DNA from: an uncultured Eubacterium sp.
GTDB taxonomy: Bacteria; Bacillota; Clostridia; Lachnospirales; Lachnospiraceae
NCBI GenBank assembly: GCA_934316845.1
Contig: CAKRDZ010000007.1
Span: forward strand, 1 to 64,000
Direction of reading: 5' to 3'
Length of the DNA: 64,000 nt
Made by a program: the position numbers and the translations under genes. This document shows positions 25,501-32,653 of the stretch, in pieces; the first letter of the stretch is position 1, and every line of letters begins with the position of its first letter. A model generated the notes under the pieces. That model was given only the letters and a program-made list of their open reading frames with translations, was not told where the DNA came from and searched no databases.

Positions 25501-25873
25501 TTCGTCCAAACCGGCGATTCTGATCAATACCATTTACAATTATGATGGAGATGTGATTCAGAAGGAGGCGGATATCGGATTTTCACAGCGTCTGCCTATT
25601 CCGAAAAAGTATTCGGTAGAATTTATAACAGGATACAAGGTAACGAGTACGAATGCAAAATACAGTTTTATTGTTCCGTTTAAACTGTCCGACTGGCAGA
25701 AAGGCTATACACAGATTCGAATTGACTGGGTAGCAAGATCCAGCCGAAAGGTAAAAGGAGACTTTATCCCGTACCAGAATCCGTCGGATCCTTCCGATAA
25801 AGACATTGTAGAGGCAGCAAAGCAGTACGCGGAAGTCGATATCGGAGAGCGTGAACTGTTTGACCTTGAGTAA
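22541..25873 (+). CDS. 1110-residue membrane-anchored surface protein at the end of the pilus operon
   Basis: An N-terminal basic stretch is followed by one membrane helix (about 14-38), then about 1070 extracellular residues. After a Ser/Thr linker comes KNPLVILEIVPELSQQSLSY, which I associate, with modest certainty, with DUF5057-type proteins. There is no LPXTG motif, no clear von Willebrand domain and no prepilin signal. Its place as the last gene of the minor pilin block is like that of PilY1-type tip adhesins, but no sequence similarity to PilY1 is visible. Function unknown; an adhesin or assembly factor is inferred. Confidence 0.6.
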   Translation: MKRGQTKQKKWKKRIGYSAITLVLVCVFVVGFFAIKTGSIFGMFSYGKPYVETNSDGTADAVSIPDDKLKVTGQEDYKSVLTSSSTEYTGLNALPEIPEANSADDKGTEKNPLVILEIVPELSQQSLSYFATSKEDGLPFDPLEMSMKMSKDQKQSYIHSSMQQTFMLNNDHIKSGNWKPQGLKSANLSWLTQVGGIFSGNNFDNLYQIYDYDHSVTDSSRKTNGHDYDFSNAPLLKVDAYYTVEMKKGSTFVDSLSREKNGNTDPTIASLYDGNTAFKEAFVDKDGQEIPREVIEDDRNWAWNIEADSDNNKEFTISVTKPTAEFESDYAELKSGALDQNVFLERYKDVLSMTDAGTKVSDDEFARTEAWSFNDAQEKYKGYFVYVGKGKGQVALDVYNGVYYEQWNTNNNAWNYVENAADLPQNAEDIWPDGKQNWEVANNVGNAKEGQYILASRFGNINANDKLPEIQKERTYTIHYKYEGYKLKFQYVGIMWNDVLKRMLINFKDETDSDGKVTKTADQQYAEYHIKIVTVTPAMINEMDQNDTEDTLDYIERADMFYVSSYYGGKSGTNADQVKNLRDFFWKYVDPDKETALQANKNDVSQLVSFEENDLEWSDCMKIIKRLSGDAGLAMMFSKQMGFYLDDGTDKVCNLIYDSTYKHDQKASLCNLAKLYLVSTMFDLSASTLSDKTDKLLWTFMDNVYGNVKQVKLSDSAKAPDNTAQYTGYFKEDEEGVNAACASHDADSKYTYLWNLYTFIPYVTTASEDALYSSDGTADMDVFVEKYGFLSSSLRGTYPESTYGEVSGNISDKGYRCGLTSNNNFTYTSITGTRDPLEDYQNVTIVMPGDMEIVTWQMGENKEGVPGTFLYGQKGNYSARENLDNKNFTIIDKGVMSRIAVVLFNILQNAKAPTPVMKFNVDSNQDSQKYYQKMSNSSVLIDFNQAASYNENRSKQKNVLKLFCTLNNSANKENSIITSIKMVDPNDSSKPAILINTIYNYDGDVIQKEADIGFSQRLPIPKKYSVEFITGYKVTSTNAKYSFIVPFKLSDWQKGYTQIRIDWVARSSRKVKGDFIPYQNPSDPSDKDIVEAAKQYAEVDIGERELFDLE

Positions 25874-25910
25874 GGCAGAACATGGATTGTAAACCAATAT
25901 AAAAAGAAAC

Positions 25911-25944
25911 AAATACCTGTGTGCAGTTTGTACACAGGTATTTT
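25911..25944 (+). terminator. Terminator of the pilus operon
   Basis: AATACCTGTGT (25912-25922) pairs with ACACAGGTATT (25932-25942), then TTTTAG when stem T bases are included. It separates the pilus locus from rnhB, whose ribosome binding site lies only 10 bases on. Confidence 0.75.
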
Positions 25945-25961
25945 AGAGAAAAGAGGTAACT

Positions 25962-26723
25962 ATGTCGAAAAAAATAGCCGATATAAAAAGTGAATTTGAA
26001 AATGCTTCCAGAGATGAGTGGCAGACATTGTTTGAAGAATATGCTTCGGATGAGCGGAGCGGCGTGAAAAATTTAATCCTTTCCTATCAGAAAAAGCAGA
26101 TTGCCTATGAAAAGGAGCTTCTTCGCCTGGAGACGATGCTTGCATTTGAAAAGAAATATGGAGAGGAATACGAGTGCATCTGCGGGATTGATGAAGCAGG
26201 ACGAGGGCCACTTGCCGGACCGGTTGTTGCCGGGGCAGTAGTATTGCCTAAAAATTGTAAAATATTGTATTTGAATGATTCGAAGAAATTAAGTGCCAGA
26301 CGCAGAGACGAATTATTTGATGAGATCAAAGAAAAAGCAGTATCTTATGGAATCGGGATGAGTTCACCGGCGCAGATTGATTCCATCAATATCCTGCAGG
26401 CGACGTATGAGGCAATGCGGCATGCGATCGAGGATCTGGATGTTGTGCCGGATCTCCTTTTAAATGATGCCGTGACGATACCCCAGGTGCCGGTCAAGCA
26501 GGTCGGGATCATTAAGGGCGATGCCAAAAGCCTGTCAATCGCGGCGGCTAGTGTAATGGCAAAAGTTTCCAGGGATCGTCTGATGGTGCAGTATGCAGAG
26601 ATGTATCCGGAGTACGGATTCGAAGGGCATAAAGGATATGGTTCTGCGGCGCATATCGCTGCGATCAAAAAATACGGACCGTGTCCGATCCACCGGCTGA
26701 CATTTATCAAAAACTTTATGTAA
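25962..26723 (+). CDS. rnhB: Ribonuclease HII
   Basis: RNase HII removes ribonucleotides from DNA and RNA primers. 253 residues: an N-terminal helical extension of about 65 residues, as in Bacillus, then the catalytic core with GIDEAGRGPLAGPVVAGAVV (first Asp and Glu), LLNDAV, and HKGYGSAAHIAAIKKYGPC. Full length. Normally it sits near rplS and ylqF; here it is 21 kb from trmD. Confidence 0.95.
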   Translation: MSKKIADIKSEFENASRDEWQTLFEEYASDERSGVKNLILSYQKKQIAYEKELLRLETMLAFEKKYGEEYECICGIDEAGRGPLAGPVVAGAVVLPKNCKILYLNDSKKLSARRRDELFDEIKEKAVSYGIGMSSPAQIDSINILQATYEAMRHAIEDLDVVPDLLLNDAVTIPQVPVKQVGIIKGDAKSLSIAAASVMAKVSRDRLMVQYAEMYPEYGFEGHKGYGSAAHIAAIKKYGPCPIHRLTFIKNFM

Positions 26724-26747
26724 ATGACGACAAGGAGTGTGATGTAG

Positions 26748-27029
26748 ATGTTACAGGACAATTTTAAAAGGACAGCAGTAGCGCTCGAATACGAAAAAGG
26801 CGATACGGCACCAAAAGTGATTGCGTCCGGGCGCGGCTACGTTGCAGATCGTATTATAAAGACGGCAGAGGAAAGTGATGTTCCGGTTCATCAGGATGAA
26901 AAACTGGCAAAGAGCCTGTCCCTGCTGGATGTGGGAGAATATATCCCGCAGGAATTGTACAGCGTCGTAGCTGAGATTCTGGTTTATGTCGATGATATGG
27001 AGAAGATCCAGAGTAAATTGGGACGATAA
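26748..27029 (+). CDS. Orphan FlhB C-terminal-domain protein (YlqH-like)
   Basis: 93 residues matching the cytoplasmic switch domain of FlhB/EscU proteins: RTAVALEYEKGDTAPKVIAS, then VPVHQDEKLAKSLSLLDVG and IPQELYSVVAEILVYV. The autocleavage NPTH motif and the membrane part of FlhB are absent. Stand-alone copies next to rnhB are common in Firmicutes (ylqH). The function of these orphans is not established. No other flagellar gene is in the window. Confidence 0.8.
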   Translation: MLQDNFKRTAVALEYEKGDTAPKVIASGRGYVADRIIKTAEESDVPVHQDEKLAKSLSLLDVGEYIPQELYSVVAEILVYVDDMEKIQSKLGR

Positions 27030-27032
27030 CAT

Positions 27033-27061
27033 TTGACAAATCGCATTTTTTATGATAAACT
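27033..27061 (+). promoter_or_regulatory. Promoter of the thiSGHE cluster
   Basis: TTGACA (27033-27038), 17-base spacer, TAAACT (27056-27061). It starts 3 bases after the stop of the previous gene and feeds the riboswitch leader. Confidence 0.8.
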
Positions 27062-27069
27062 GACAAAAG

Positions 27070-27135
27070 ATTGAGGATATCTCATGAAGGGGTACACCAC
27101 CGCGGGTGTAGTTTTCAGGTGATATCCTTTTTTAT
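27070..27135 (+). promoter_or_regulatory. Probable HMP-PP riboswitch (thiS motif) with embedded terminator
   Basis: Right after the promoter, an outer stem GGATATC (about 27074-27080) with GATATCC (27121-27127) runs into TTTTTT, forming a terminator. Within its loop is an inner stem TACACC/GGTGTA with conserved-looking flanks (GGGG before, AGTTTTCAGG after). A compact aptamer built into a terminator directly upstream of thiS is the known design of the HMP-PP riboswitch class, formerly the thiS motif. It does not match the TPP riboswitch, whose CTGAGA and CCTGAT blocks are missing. The class call is from architecture and position; ligand binding is not shown. Confidence 0.72.
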
Positions 27136-27170
27136 TGCAAGAGAAGCCTTGGAGGCTTGGAGGTGAAAAG

Positions 27171-27371
27171 ATGGTTCAGATCAATGGCGCTGCCAAAGAG
27201 CAGTACGATGGAAAGACACTGGATGATGTGTTGGCCGGTGAAGGATATGAAAAAAACCGGATTGCCATGGAAGTAAACGAAGAGATCATTCCCAAAGCAA
27301 AGTATGGGGAAGTGACATTGAAAGACGGTGACGTGGTAGAGATAGTAAGTTTCGTTGGCGGTGGATGCTGA
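27171..27371 (+). CDS. thiS: Sulfur carrier protein ThiS, with an extra C-terminal Cys
   Basis: 66 residues with the ubiquitin-like fold of ThiS (MVQINGAAKEQYDGKTLDDV, NRIAMEVNEEIIPKAKYGEV, DGDVVEIVSFVGGGC). ThiS normally ends in Gly-Gly, whose carboxylate is adenylated by ThiF and loaded with sulfur. This protein ends Gly-Gly-Gly-Cys, so one residue would have to be removed, or the chemistry differs. ATG at 27171 follows TTGGAGGTG; an upstream in-frame start at 27135 lies at the terminator and is rejected. Confidence 0.88.
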   Translation: MVQINGAAKEQYDGKTLDDVLAGEGYEKNRIAMEVNEEIIPKAKYGEVTLKDGDVVEIVSFVGGGC

Positions 27372-27419
27372 CAAGCGATAAATGAAATAACGACAAAAAA
27401 GAAAGAGAGGACATAGATG

Positions 27420-28202
27420 ATGGAAAAAGATACATTGGTTTTAGGCGGACAGGAATTTACATCAAGATTTATACTTGGTTCCGGAAAATATTCACTGGAT
27501 TTGATCAAGGCATCGGTAGAAAATGCAGGTGCCCAGATCATTACGCTGGCACTTCGCCGTGCAAATGTCGGAGGGACAGCGAATATACTGGATTATATCC
27601 CGGAGGGGGTTACCCTTCTTCCCAATACTTCCGGAGCGAGAAATGCAGACGAAGCCGTCCGCATCGCGAGACTTTCCCGTGAAGTGGGATGTGGAAATTT
27701 TGTAAAGATTGAGATCATGCGGGACAGCAAATATCTGCTTCCGGATAACCAGGAGACGATCAAGGCGACAGAAATCCTTGCCAAAGAGGGATTTGTGGTA
27801 ATGCCATATATGTATCCGGATCTGAATGTGGCAAGAGATCTGTACAATGCCGGTGCGGCTTCCATCATGCCGCTGGCTGCTCCGATCGGTTCCAATAAGG
27901 GACTTTGCACAAAAGAATTTATCCGGATCCTGATCGATGAGATCGATCTGCCGATCATCGTAGATGCAGGAATCGGTTCCCCTTCACAGGCATGTGAAGC
28001 AATGGAGATGGGAGCTGCCGCTGTGATGGCAAATACGGCAATTGCTACGGCGGGAGATATTCCGGCGATGGCAGAGGCATTTAAGAAAGCCATTGAAGCA
28101 GGAAGAACGGCTTATCTGTCCGGTCTTGGAAGAGTGCTTGACAAGGGAGGAAGTGCTTCTTCTCCATTGACAGGGTATATTCAGGATGGAAGCAATCGCT
28201 AA
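27420..28202 (+). CDS. thiG: Thiazole synthase
   Basis: ThiG joins deoxyxylulose 5-phosphate, dehydroglycine and ThiS-borne sulfur into the thiazole of thiamin. 260 residues in a barrel with FTSRFILGSGKY, the Schiff-base lysine in NFVKIEIM, and LPIIVDAGIGSPSQACEAME for phosphate binding. Two adjacent ATG codons (27417, 27420) are possible; the second has the better distance from AGAGAGG. thiH starts 15 bases downstream. Confidence 0.95.
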   Translation: MEKDTLVLGGQEFTSRFILGSGKYSLDLIKASVENAGAQIITLALRRANVGGTANILDYIPEGVTLLPNTSGARNADEAVRIARLSREVGCGNFVKIEIMRDSKYLLPDNQETIKATEILAKEGFVVMPYMYPDLNVARDLYNAGAASIMPLAAPIGSNKGLCTKEFIRILIDEIDLPIIVDAGIGSPSQACEAMEMGAAAVMANTAIATAGDIPAMAEAFKKAIEAGRTAYLSGLGRVLDKGGSASSPLTGYIQDGSNR

Positions 28203-28217
28203 ATTTGGAGGAAGATC

Positions 28218-29423
28218 ATGCAGGAAAAAGTAAACGAAAGCATCTTAAATGATGAGATCAAAGAACATTTAAAAGAAAACCGGATCGACCATATGACCTA
28301 TCTTGAAGGGATGGAAGTGCTGGATTCGGATATTGATAAACGAGTGATAGAGGCAGCAAAAGCGTATGACAGTGATAAATATACGGCAAAAGACGTACGC
28401 CGTGCCCTGCTTCATACCAATAAAACACCGGAAGATTTTGGAGCGCTTTTGTCGCCGGCAGCGATGCCTTTTCTGGAAGAGATCGCGCAGCAGGCACAGC
28501 AGGAGACGAGAAAGCATTTTGGAAATTCCATTTATATGTTTACTCCGATCTACATTGCCAATTATTGTGAAAACTACTGTATTTACTGCGGATTTAACTG
28601 TCATAATAAGATCCGCCGTGCCAAATTAAATGCCGAAGAGATTGAAAAGGAAATGCAGGAGATCGCAAAGACCGGACTTCAGGAAATTTTGATACTGACC
28701 GGTGAAAGCCCGAAAATGTCCGATATCCATTATATTGGTGAGGCATGTAAGATCGCCAGAAAATATTTCAAGGTGATCGGTTTGGAGATTTATCCGACAA
28801 ATTCCGAAGATTATGCGTATCTGCATGAGTGCGGTGCGGATTATGTAACGGTATTTCAGGAGACGTATAATTCAGACAAATATGAGACCCTTCATCTTGC
28901 CGGAAATAAACGTATTTTCCCATATCGCGTCAATGCTCAGGAGCGCGCTTTGAAAGGCGGTATGCGTGGCGTCGGATTTGCCGCCCTTCTGGGACTGGAT
29001 GATTTCCGCAGAGATGCCTTTGCTACCGGGATGCATGCGTATCTTGTGCAGCGAAAATATCCGCAGGCAGAGATTGCATTTTCCTGTCCGCGTCTCCGCC
29101 CGATCATTAACAACGATAAGATCAATCCGATGGACGTGCATGAGGCGCAGCTTTTACAGGTTGTTTGTGCTTATCGTCTGTTTATGCCATTTTCCAGTAT
29201 CACCGTTTCAACGCGTGAATGTGAGAGAGTACGGAACAGTCTGATCAAGATCGCAGCGACAAAGATTTCCGCCGGAGTAAATGTGGGGATCGGCGGCCAC
29301 AGCGGCGAAGAAAAAGGTGACGAGCAGTTTGAAATCGATGATACGAGAAGTGTGGATGAAGTCTATCAGGCAATCATTGACGAAGGGTTGCAGCCGGTTA
29401 TGAATGACTATATTTATGTGTAA
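28218..29423 (+). CDS. thiH: 2-iminoacetate synthase ThiH (radical SAM)
   Basis: ThiH splits tyrosine to give dehydroglycine for ThiG, the route used by anaerobes instead of ThiO. 401 residues. The radical-SAM cysteines are in CENYCIYCGF (C-x3-C-x2-C), followed by LTGESP and EIYPT. The C-terminal half matches the biotin/thiamin synthesis-associated domain (ISAGVNVGIGGHSG). HydG is related but longer and has a second cluster site, absent here. ATG at 28218 follows TGGAGG. Confidence 0.93.
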   Translation: MQEKVNESILNDEIKEHLKENRIDHMTYLEGMEVLDSDIDKRVIEAAKAYDSDKYTAKDVRRALLHTNKTPEDFGALLSPAAMPFLEEIAQQAQQETRKHFGNSIYMFTPIYIANYCENYCIYCGFNCHNKIRRAKLNAEEIEKEMQEIAKTGLQEILILTGESPKMSDIHYIGEACKIARKYFKVIGLEIYPTNSEDYAYLHECGADYVTVFQETYNSDKYETLHLAGNKRIFPYRVNAQERALKGGMRGVGFAALLGLDDFRRDAFATGMHAYLVQRKYPQAEIAFSCPRLRPIINNDKINPMDVHEAQLLQVVCAYRLFMPFSSITVSTRECERVRNSLIKIAATKISAGVNVGIGGHSGEEKGDEQFEIDDTRSVDEVYQAIIDEGLQPVMNDYIYV

Positions 29424-29436
29424 ATAGGAGTATACA

Positions 29437-30030
29437 ATGGCGATACATACAGGAGGGCAGAACATTCCCTGTATTTGCGTGACAAATCGAACATTGTGCA
29501 GAGAGGATTTTCTGACACGCATTGATCATATTGCAAAAAAAGGCGTGGCAGATGCCATTCTTCTGCGGGAAAAGGATCTTACCGAAAGGGAGTATTATGA
29601 ACTGGCGGAAAAGGTCCTTTCGATTTGTAAAATGCATAACAGGCGGTGTATTCTGCATACTTATTATAGAGCGGCAAAAGAACTTGGGTGCAGGGAAATT
29701 CATCTGCCGCTTCCCATTTTACAGAAAATGCGGGAAGAGGGAGAGGAGTGGTTTACTACGGTCGGTACATCGGTTCATTCGGTAAAACAGGCGGATTTGG
29801 CGATGCATTTGCAGGCGGATTATATGACGGCCGGTCACATCTTTGAGACAGACTGCAAAAAGGGACTTCCGGGAAGAAGACTTTCCTTTTTGAGAAAAGT
29901 TGTTCGGGAATCGGCGGTTCCGGTTTATGGAATCGGCGGGATTTCGGCAGATAATGCCGGGCAGGTCAGGGAGACCGGGGCGGCCGGTGTCTGTATTATG
30001 TCTGGTTTTATGCTTGAAAGTATGAAATGA
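29437..30030 (+). CDS. thiE: ThiE/TenI-family thiamin phosphate synthase-like protein
   Basis: 197 residues of a small barrel: ICVTNRTLCREDFLTRIDHI, ADAILLREKDL, CILHTYYRAAKELGCREIHL, VGTSVHSVKQA, AGHIFETDCKKGLPGRRL and VYGIGGISADNAGQV. ThiE couples HMP-PP with thiazole phosphate; TenI tautomerises thiazole phosphate. The two are hard to tell apart by eye, so assignment to ThiE is favoured by family style and cluster, not proven. It closes the thiSGHE cluster; thiF is missing from it. Confidence 0.82.
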   Translation: MAIHTGGQNIPCICVTNRTLCREDFLTRIDHIAKKGVADAILLREKDLTEREYYELAEKVLSICKMHNRRCILHTYYRAAKELGCREIHLPLPILQKMREEGEEWFTTVGTSVHSVKQADLAMHLQADYMTAGHIFETDCKKGLPGRRLSFLRKVVRESAVPVYGIGGISADNAGQVRETGAAGVCIMSGFMLESMK

Positions 30031-30042
30031 TTGTGGTAGACT
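30014..30042 (+). promoter_or_regulatory. Candidate promoter of metA
   Basis: TTGAAA (30014-30019), 17-base spacer, TAGACT (30037-30042), overlapping the end of thiE. The leader before metA would be under 35 bases, leaving no room for a riboswitch. Confidence 0.55.
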
Positions 30043-30076
30043 ACCTATATGCAGCAAATGTTAGGAGTTGATCAAT

Positions 30077-30982
30077 ATGCCGATTAAGATTCCCAATTCA
30101 CTTCCGGCGACGGAAATATTGGAAAATGAAAATATATTTGTAATGACGGAGCATCGTGCGATGCATCAGGACATACGTCCGCTTCGTGTGCTGATCTTAA
30201 ATCTGATGCCTACGAAGATTGTGACAGAGACGCAGCTTCTTCGTAAATTATCCAACACGCCGCTTCAGATTGAAGTGGAGTTTTTAAAGACGGCAAGTTA
30301 TATTCCACAGCATACGGATCCGACACACCTGGATACGTTTTATACTACGTTTGATGAGATCAAAGAGCGCCGTTACGATGGAATGATCATCACGGGGGCG
30401 CCGCTTGATTATGTTAAATTTGAAGACGTGACGTATTGGAAGGAAGTATGCCGGATCATGGACTGGTGTAAGACGCATGTGCATTGTACCCTGCACCTTT
30501 GCTGGGGCGCCTTTGCAGGTCTTTATTACTATTACGGCATTCCGAAGATAGATTATGAAAAAAAATTGTCCGGTATATATGAACACACGGTGGTAAAGAA
30601 AAATTCGCCGTTTTTCCGTGGGTTTGATGATGTTTTTTATGCACCGCAGTCACGGGCAACCGGAGTTCGTCGTGAGGATGTGGAAGCAGTTGAGGAACTG
30701 GAACTGATGGCGGTATCCGAAGAAGCCGGAGTAACGATCGTAAAGACGAAGGACAGCCACCATTTCTTTATGACCTGCCATCCGGAGTACGATGCGGATA
30801 CGCTGGCGAAAGAATATTACCGTGATCTGGAGAAGGGAATGGATCCACAGATCCCTTGCAATTATTTTCCGGATGATGATCCGAGCAAACCACCGATCGT
30901 ACGCTGGCGTTCGGCGGGGCAGTTATTGTTTTCCAACTGGTTAAACTACTATGTATACCAGAGTACACCGTATGAACTTTGA
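30077..30982 (+). CDS. metA: Homoserine O-acyltransferase MetA
   Basis: MetA activates homoserine for methionine synthesis. 301 residues. Catalytic Cys142 is in HLCWGAFAGL and His235 in TCHPEYDADTL with the partner Glu237. Position 111, which decides acyl donor in the family (Gly for succinyl-CoA in E. coli, Glu for acetyl-CoA in Bacillus), is Asp in GAPLDYVKF. The acidic residue favours acetyl-CoA; this is inference. ATG at 30077 follows TTAGGAG; a TTG at 30068 is too close to it. Confidence 0.93.
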   Translation: MPIKIPNSLPATEILENENIFVMTEHRAMHQDIRPLRVLILNLMPTKIVTETQLLRKLSNTPLQIEVEFLKTASYIPQHTDPTHLDTFYTTFDEIKERRYDGMIITGAPLDYVKFEDVTYWKEVCRIMDWCKTHVHCTLHLCWGAFAGLYYYYGIPKIDYEKKLSGIYEHTVVKKNSPFFRGFDDVFYAPQSRATGVRREDVEAVEELELMAVSEEAGVTIVKTKDSHHFFMTCHPEYDADTLAKEYYRDLEKGMDPQIPCNYFPDDDPSKPPIVRWRSAGQLLFSNWLNYYVYQSTPYEL

Positions 30983-31003
30983 TTATTAAGAGAGGTATTT
31001 TTG

Positions 31004-32404
31004 ATGAAAAAACAAGCATTTAATCCGTATCTTCCCTCTTGGGAATATGTTCCGGACGGAGAGCCGTATGTGTTTGGCGGCCGAGTATATGTATATGGTT
31101 CACATGACTTTTATAATGGGTATGTATTTTGCATGGGAGATTATGTTGGATGGTCTGCTCCTGTCGATGATCTTGGAAACTGGCGGTATGAAGGTGTGAT
31201 ATATGAAAAGACCGCAGATCCATTGAATAAAGATGGAAAAATGTGTTTGTATGCACCGGATATTACAGTGGGATCAGATGGAAGATATTATCTGTATTAT
31301 GTATTGGATAAAGTTTCCCTGGTGTCCGTGGCAGTTAGTGACAGCCCAGCCGGTCCGTTTTCTTTCTATGGTTATGTAAAAGATAAAGAGGGAGTGCGAC
31401 TGGGGGACCGGCCTCAGGATGAGCCGCAGTTTGACCCCGGACTTCTTACAGAAAATGGAAAAACATATTTATATACCGGATTTTGCGGACAGGGAGACAA
31501 AAGCCGTTCCGGTGCCTGGTGCTGTGTGCTGGGAGAAGATATGCTGACGATGGAAGAGGAACCGGTTTGTGTTGTACCAGGATGTGAGTATAGTGTGGGA
31601 ACTTCTTTTGATGGACATGCGTTTTTTGAAGCTTCCTCCATCCGGAAAGCAGGGGATACGTATTACTTTATTTATTCTTCGGAAGTAATGCATGAACTCT
31701 GCTATGCAACAAGCAAATCGCCATTGGGAGATTTTGTATACGGCGGTGTGATCGTAAGTAATAGCGATTTACATATTGATACCTATAAACCGGCTGATAT
31801 GCCAACCGCTTATGGAGCGAATAATCATGGAAGTATCGTGCAGATCAAGGATCAGTGGTATATTTTTTACCATCGCCATACGAACGGAAACTGGTACAGC
31901 AGACAAGGATGTGCCGAGCCGATCACGATTGCAGAAGATGGAAGCATCGCACAGGTAGAAATTACCTCATGTGGTTTAAATGGTGGTCCGCTTGCCGGCG
32001 AGGGCGAATACCCGGCTTATCTTGCCTGCCATTTGTTTACGGATAAACCGTCTGTGTATGTTGGTGGAGATGCATATCCAAAAGTAATGCAGGATGGAAA
32101 AGACGGAGAGGAGGAAATTGGTTATGTCGGTAATATCCAAAATTCGGCGGTCATTGGATTTAAGTATTTTAATATGAAGCATGTGAATAGAATCCGGGTC
32201 ACGATGCGTGGATATATCAGTGGAAAGATGGAAGTAAGAACGACATGGGATGGAGAGGTGCTTGCGAGTCTGCCAATTCAATTTTCCAATGTATGGGAAA
32301 CATATGAGAGTGAAATACAAATTCCGGATGGAATCCATTCTTTGTATTTTACGTTTCGCGGAGATGGAAATGGTGCATTGAAAAGTTTTGAATTGTTGGT
32401 ATAA
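31004..32404 (+). CDS. Glycoside hydrolase family 43-type enzyme with C-terminal carbohydrate-binding-like domain
   Basis: 466 residues, no signal peptide, so cytoplasmic. The first 320 residues form a five-bladed propeller of GH43 type: VPDGEPYVFGGRVYVYGSHD near the start holds the general-base Asp, MCLYAPDITVGSDGRYYLYY the second Asp, and HAFFEASSIRKAGDTYYFIY the general-acid Glu. The C-terminal 130 residues look like a CBM6-type beta-sandwich. Family members remove arabinose or xylose from plant oligosaccharides. Substrate is not decidable. It follows metA by 21 bases but is probably a different function. ATG at 31004 is preferred over TTG at 31001. Confidence 0.85.
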   Translation: MKKQAFNPYLPSWEYVPDGEPYVFGGRVYVYGSHDFYNGYVFCMGDYVGWSAPVDDLGNWRYEGVIYEKTADPLNKDGKMCLYAPDITVGSDGRYYLYYVLDKVSLVSVAVSDSPAGPFSFYGYVKDKEGVRLGDRPQDEPQFDPGLLTENGKTYLYTGFCGQGDKSRSGAWCCVLGEDMLTMEEEPVCVVPGCEYSVGTSFDGHAFFEASSIRKAGDTYYFIYSSEVMHELCYATSKSPLGDFVYGGVIVSNSDLHIDTYKPADMPTAYGANNHGSIVQIKDQWYIFYHRHTNGNWYSRQGCAEPITIAEDGSIAQVEITSCGLNGGPLAGEGEYPAYLACHLFTDKPSVYVGGDAYPKVMQDGKDGEEEIGYVGNIQNSAVIGFKYFNMKHVNRIRVTMRGYISGKMEVRTTWDGEVLASLPIQFSNVWETYESEIQIPDGIHSLYFTFRGDGNGALKSFELLV

Positions 32405-32425
32405 CATAGAAAGGTATACAATACG

Positions 32426-32623
32426 ATGAAATTAAAAGAAATGATTCAGGTGTTTCCGGAGGAAACCAATATTATAATTATCGAGGAAAAAACACATAAG
32501 CAATTGGGACTTTATATGAAAAAAACGGATATTCCCCTGATTATTGCAGAGAAAAAGGTTTTGTCTGTGACACTCAACTGGGATGCAAAATTATTGCAGA
32601 TTACCGTAGATATGATAAGTTGA
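32426..32623 (+). CDS. 65-residue protein of unknown function
   Basis: Begins MKLKEMIQVFPEETNIIIIE and ends VTLNWDAKLLQITVDMIS. Predicted to be mainly beta-strand with no membrane segment or Cys. The opening resembles small phage-like or accessory proteins that begin MKLKE(L/I), but I do not recognise a family. It lies 21 bases after the GH43 gene and 30 bases before the epimerase-like gene. There is no clear ribosome binding site beyond AAAGG, so the start is uncertain. Confidence 0.5.
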   Translation: MKLKEMIQVFPEETNIIIIEEKTHKQLGLYMKKTDIPLIIAEKKVLSVTLNWDAKLLQITVDMIS

Positions 32624-32653
32624 CAATGTGAAAGAAAAGGAGGCGTATGTGTT

